NCBI GenBank assembly: GCA_902492545.1
Contig: CABULX010000116.1
Span: 1 to 6,515 of the forward strand
From: an uncultured Collinsella sp.
GTDB lineage: Bacteria; Actinomycetota; Coriobacteriia; Coriobacteriales; Coriobacteriaceae
DNA length: 6,515 nucleotides
Reading direction: 5' to 3'
In this document: piece after piece, positions 4,980-6,515 of the stretch
Numbering within the stretch: the stretch's first letter is position 1
Layout: each line of letters begins with the position of its first letter
The notes under the pieces: model-generated
Database searches by the model: none
What the model saw: only the letters and a program-made list of their open reading frames with translations
What the model was told of the DNA's origin: nothing
Made by a program: the position numbers and the translations under genes

Positions 4980-5504
4980 ATGTCGGACGATCTTCATCAA
5001 ACCGCGTCGGGCAAGCGCCTGGACGTCATTAGCTGGGATGAGTTCTTTATGAGCGTGGCCATCGCCGCGCAGCGCCGCAGTAAGGACCCCAACACGCAGG
5101 TGGGCGCGTGCATCGCCAACACCAACCACCGCATCCTTTCGGTGGGCTACAACGGTACACCCTCGGCGCTCAACGACGACTTTTTTCCGTGGGGTACGAG
5201 CGACGACCCGCTGCAGGACAAGCACAACTACGTGGTCCACGCCGAGGCCAACGCCGTGCTCAACTACCGTGGTTCGCTCAAGGACCTCGAGGGTTCCACG
5301 GTCTACGTCACGCTGTTTCCGTGCCACGACTGCGCCAAGATTTTGGCGCAGGTGGGCGTGGGCGAGGTTGTCTACCTGGACAACAAGTACGCCGACACCG
5401 ATGATGGCCGTATCAGCCGCCGCATTCTTGACTCTTGCGGCATCAGCTACCGCCAGGTCATCGTCGATGTTCAGATTGGTACCGGGGGACAGGCTCGACA
5501 GTAA
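4980..5504 (+). CDS. dCMP deaminase (deoxycytidylate deaminase)
   Basis: The 174-residue protein is a zinc-dependent cytidine/deoxycytidylate deaminase. It would convert dCMP to dUMP, the substrate of thymidylate synthase. The zinc site is plain: HAE at 87-89 (His87 ligand, Glu89 proton shuttle) and PCHDC at 114-118 (Cys115 and Cys118 ligands). RSKDPNTQVGACI, then VGYNGTP and the DDFFPW stretch, closely resemble animal and phage dCMP deaminases, which points to a nucleotide rather than a free-base substrate. ATG 4980 is chosen over the in-frame ATG 4944 because GGAGG (4967-4971) lies eight bases before it and because 4944 falls inside the -10 box. It follows coaX by 81 bases. The family includes ComEB-type proteins named for a competence locus, but no competence gene is nearby, so I give no symbol. 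Confidence 0.9.
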   Translation: MSDDLHQTASGKRLDVISWDEFFMSVAIAAQRRSKDPNTQVGACIANTNHRILSVGYNGTPSALNDDFFPWGTSDDPLQDKHNYVVHAEANAVLNYRGSLKDLEGSTVYVTLFPCHDCAKILAQVGVGEVVYLDNKYADTDDGRISRRILDSCGISYRQVIVDVQIGTGGQARQ

Positions 5505-5507
5505 TCA

Positions 5508-5536
5508 TGCGTTGTCGCTATCTGACGACGAACGCA
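5508..5536 (+). terminator. Hairpin just after the dCMP deaminase gene
   Basis: TGCGTTGTCG (5508-5517) pairs with CGAC (5526-5529) and AACGCA (5531-5536), ten pairs with a single bulged G and an 8-base loop, starting three bases after the stop codon. The tail is not T-rich, so it may stabilise the mRNA end or terminate inefficiently. The rest of the gap to 5638 shows no gene; a TTGACC at 5559-5564 has no matching -10 box. Confidence 0.4.
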
Positions 5537-5638
5537 GCTCAAAGAGTCCCGTCCCAAATTGACCGCTCGTGAAAGTCGTGTCCGCACGCATGGCTGGCGC
5601 CTAAGCGGGTACATGGCTGTAGTAACATAGCCCCTGTC

Positions 5639-5654
5639 CGCGGGCGTGCCCGCG
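5639..5654. repeat. GC-rich inverted repeat upstream of the Nfu gene
   Basis: CGCGGGC-GT-GCCCGCG is a 7-bp inverted repeat around two bases, 22 bases before the GTG start. A weak -10-like TAACAT (5623-5628) lies just upstream. It could be an operator or a leader hairpin; its GC richness makes chance plausible. Confidence 0.35.
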
Positions 5655-5676
5655 CTATTGTGAGAAAGGAGCCCCT

Positions 5677-5955
5677 GTGGCTGTTAACGAAGAGCTGCTT
5701 AAGAAGGTTCTTGAAGAGATCCGCCCCAACCTGCAGGCCGACGGCGGCGATATGGAGTATGTGGGCGTCGACGATGAGGGCGTCGTCAAACTGGAACTGC
5801 AGGGCGCCTGCGCCGGCTGCCCCATGAGCTCGCTGACCCTGTCCATGGGCATTGAGCGTATCCTGAAGGAGCATGTGCCCGGCGTTACCCGCGTTGAGCA
5901 GGTCAATGCTTCCGGCGAGGCCGAGGACCTGTACGACGAGTACGCGCCGTTCTAA
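5677..5955 (+). CDS. Stand-alone Nfu / NifU C-terminal domain protein (Fe-S cluster carrier)
   Basis: The 92-residue protein is a single NifU-like C-terminal domain, which holds or passes on iron-sulphur clusters to target proteins in the cytoplasm. The conserved RPNLQADGGD (16-25) is followed by the cluster-binding CAGCPMSS with Cys45 and Cys48, and the helix SMGIERILKEHVPGV, all in the expected order. It lacks the N-terminal scaffold and ferredoxin parts of full-length NifU, as is usual for Nfu proteins. The start is GTG 5677, with AAGGAG at 5666-5671 five bases before it. The acidic tail ends DLYDEYAPF. No suf or isc genes lie in view, so its partners must be encoded elsewhere. Confidence 0.92.
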   Translation: MAVNEELLKKVLEEIRPNLQADGGDMEYVGVDDEGVVKLELQGACAGCPMSSLTLSMGIERILKEHVPGVTRVEQVNASGEAEDLYDEYAPF

Positions 5956-5966
5956 GATGCGAAAGC

Positions 5967-5986
5967 TGCGGACGGCATACTCCGCA
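5967..5986 (+). other. Small hairpin after the Nfu gene
   Basis: TGCGGA (5967-5972) pairs with TCCGCA (5981-5986) around eight bases. Its right arm can instead pair with the left arm of the next hairpin (CCGCAT 5982-5987 with ATGCGG 6005-6010). It is not followed by T residues. Confidence 0.35.
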
Positions 5987-6004
5987 TAGACGTTACGCCC
6001 AAAT

Positions 6005-6043
6005 ATGCGGCTGCGAGCGCAAGGCCCGCGGCCGCATTTGTAT
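6005..6043 (+). terminator. Probable terminator or attenuator between the Nfu gene and lgt
   Basis: ATGCGGCTGCG (6005-6015) pairs with CGCGGCCGCAT (6027-6037), eleven pairs with one G-U, around an 11-base loop. TTTGTAT follows, a modest U-tract. It lies 49 bases after the Nfu stop and ends shortly before the lgt ribosome-binding site, so it may end the Nfu transcript or modulate read-through into lgt. Confidence 0.55.
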
Positions 6044-6064
6044 GTAGGGAGTAGGAGGGTCGAC

Positions 6065-6515
6065 ATGCTCAACGACTTCTACCATATGCTTGATCCCGTC
6101 GCGATCTCGGCGGGCCCCATCACCATCTACTGGTACGGCCTGGCCTACGTGGTCGGCGCCCTGCTCACGGCGGTCGTCATGTACCGCACGCAGCGTCGCT
6201 GGGGCTTTAACATCACGATTGACGACCTGACGAGTGTCGTGGTCGGTGTGGTCTTTGGCCTTATCATTGGCGCCCGCCTGTTCTACGTCATCTTTTACGG
6301 CGACGGCTACTACTGGGCGCATCCGCTCGAGATCTTTGCCACCAACGAAGGCGGCATGAGTTTCCATGGCGGCCTGGTGGGCGGCATCATCGGCGGCGTG
6401 CTCGTGTGCCGCATGTATAAGCTCGATGCATGGACTTTGGCAGACCTTGCCGTCATAGGCGCGCCGCTGGCCTTGTGCCTGGGTCGTTGTGCCAACTTTG
6501 TCAACGGAGAGCTGT
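6065..6515 (+). CDS. lgt: Prolipoprotein diacylglyceryl transferase, N-terminal part (runs off the window)
   Basis: Lgt moves a diacylglyceryl group from phosphatidylglycerol onto the lipobox cysteine of prolipoproteins in the cytoplasmic membrane, the first step of lipoprotein maturation. The 150 residues present show the family hallmarks in order: an early membrane helix with ITIYWYGLAYVVGALL (19-34), IGARLFYV (68-75), EGGMSFHGGLVGG (95-107) and the signature GRCANFVNGEL (140-150). His101, Arg141, Asn144 and Glu149 line up with the functionally important His103, Arg143, Asn146 and Glu151 of the E. coli enzyme. ATG 6065 has AGGAGG (6053-6058) six bases upstream. The reading frame is open to the last base; the C-terminal half lies outside the window. 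It follows the Nfu gene by 109 bases that hold competing hairpins. Confidence 0.95.
   Translation, partial: MLNDFYHMLDPVAISAGPITIYWYGLAYVVGALLTAVVMYRTQRRWGFNITIDDLTSVVVGVVFGLIIGARLFYVIFYGDGYYWAHPLEIFATNEGGMSFHGGLVGGIIGGVLVCRMYKLDAWTLADLAVIGAPLALCLGRCANFVNGEL

Noticed and set aside
1..6515. CRISPR array, tRNA, rRNA, insertion sequence or phage attachment site
   Set aside because: No regularly spaced repeats, cloverleaf sequences, rRNA-like stretches, transposase-like products or matched terminal repeats were seen on reading both strands.

Overview
The window looks like an ordinary chromosomal stretch of a high-GC bacterium with strong Shine-Dalgarno sequences. The mix of genes (an OPT-family transporter, a DUF389 membrane protein, type III pantothenate kinase, a vertebrate-like dCMP deaminase, a stand-alone Nfu domain, Lgt) and the codon use fit a gut actinobacterium of the class Coriobacteriia, such as Collinsella. 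That assignment is an inference from style and content; no rRNA or marker search was possible.

Layout. Bases 1-222 are a relatively AT-rich leader with a 16-bp palindrome, a Fur-like box, a hairpin and a 12-codon ORF that has the only good ribosome-binding site in the area. This ORF ends one base before the start of an unrecognised single-pass membrane or secreted protein (223-672, +). That gene converges on a DUF389 membrane protein (796-1941, -), and a terminator-like hairpin lies between them. A strong minus-strand intrinsic terminator (2088-2125) separates the DUF389 gene from an OPT-family transporter (2151-3854, -), so the two are probably separate transcription units. The transporter and coaX (4047-4898, +) diverge from a short control region with two outward-facing TATACT boxes and an inverted repeat between them. 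After coaX come a dCMP deaminase (4980-5504, +), a small Nfu/NifU C-terminal-domain protein (5677-5955, +) and the first 150 codons of lgt (6065 to the window end, +).

Function. The plus-strand genes on the right are housekeeping: coenzyme A synthesis, thymidylate precursor supply, Fe-S cluster delivery and lipoprotein maturation. They share a direction, but each gap holds its own hairpin and at least one holds a good extended -10 promoter, so a single tight operon is not evident. The minus-strand pair are multi-pass membrane proteins, one a probable peptide or metal-chelate transporter and one of unknown function.

No mobile element, CRISPR array, tRNA or rRNA was seen. No complete new system can be claimed. 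The observations most worth a second look are the short ORF abutting the orphan gene, a textbook EF-hand loop inside the DUF389 protein, the symmetrical divergent control region, and competing hairpins between the Nfu gene and lgt.
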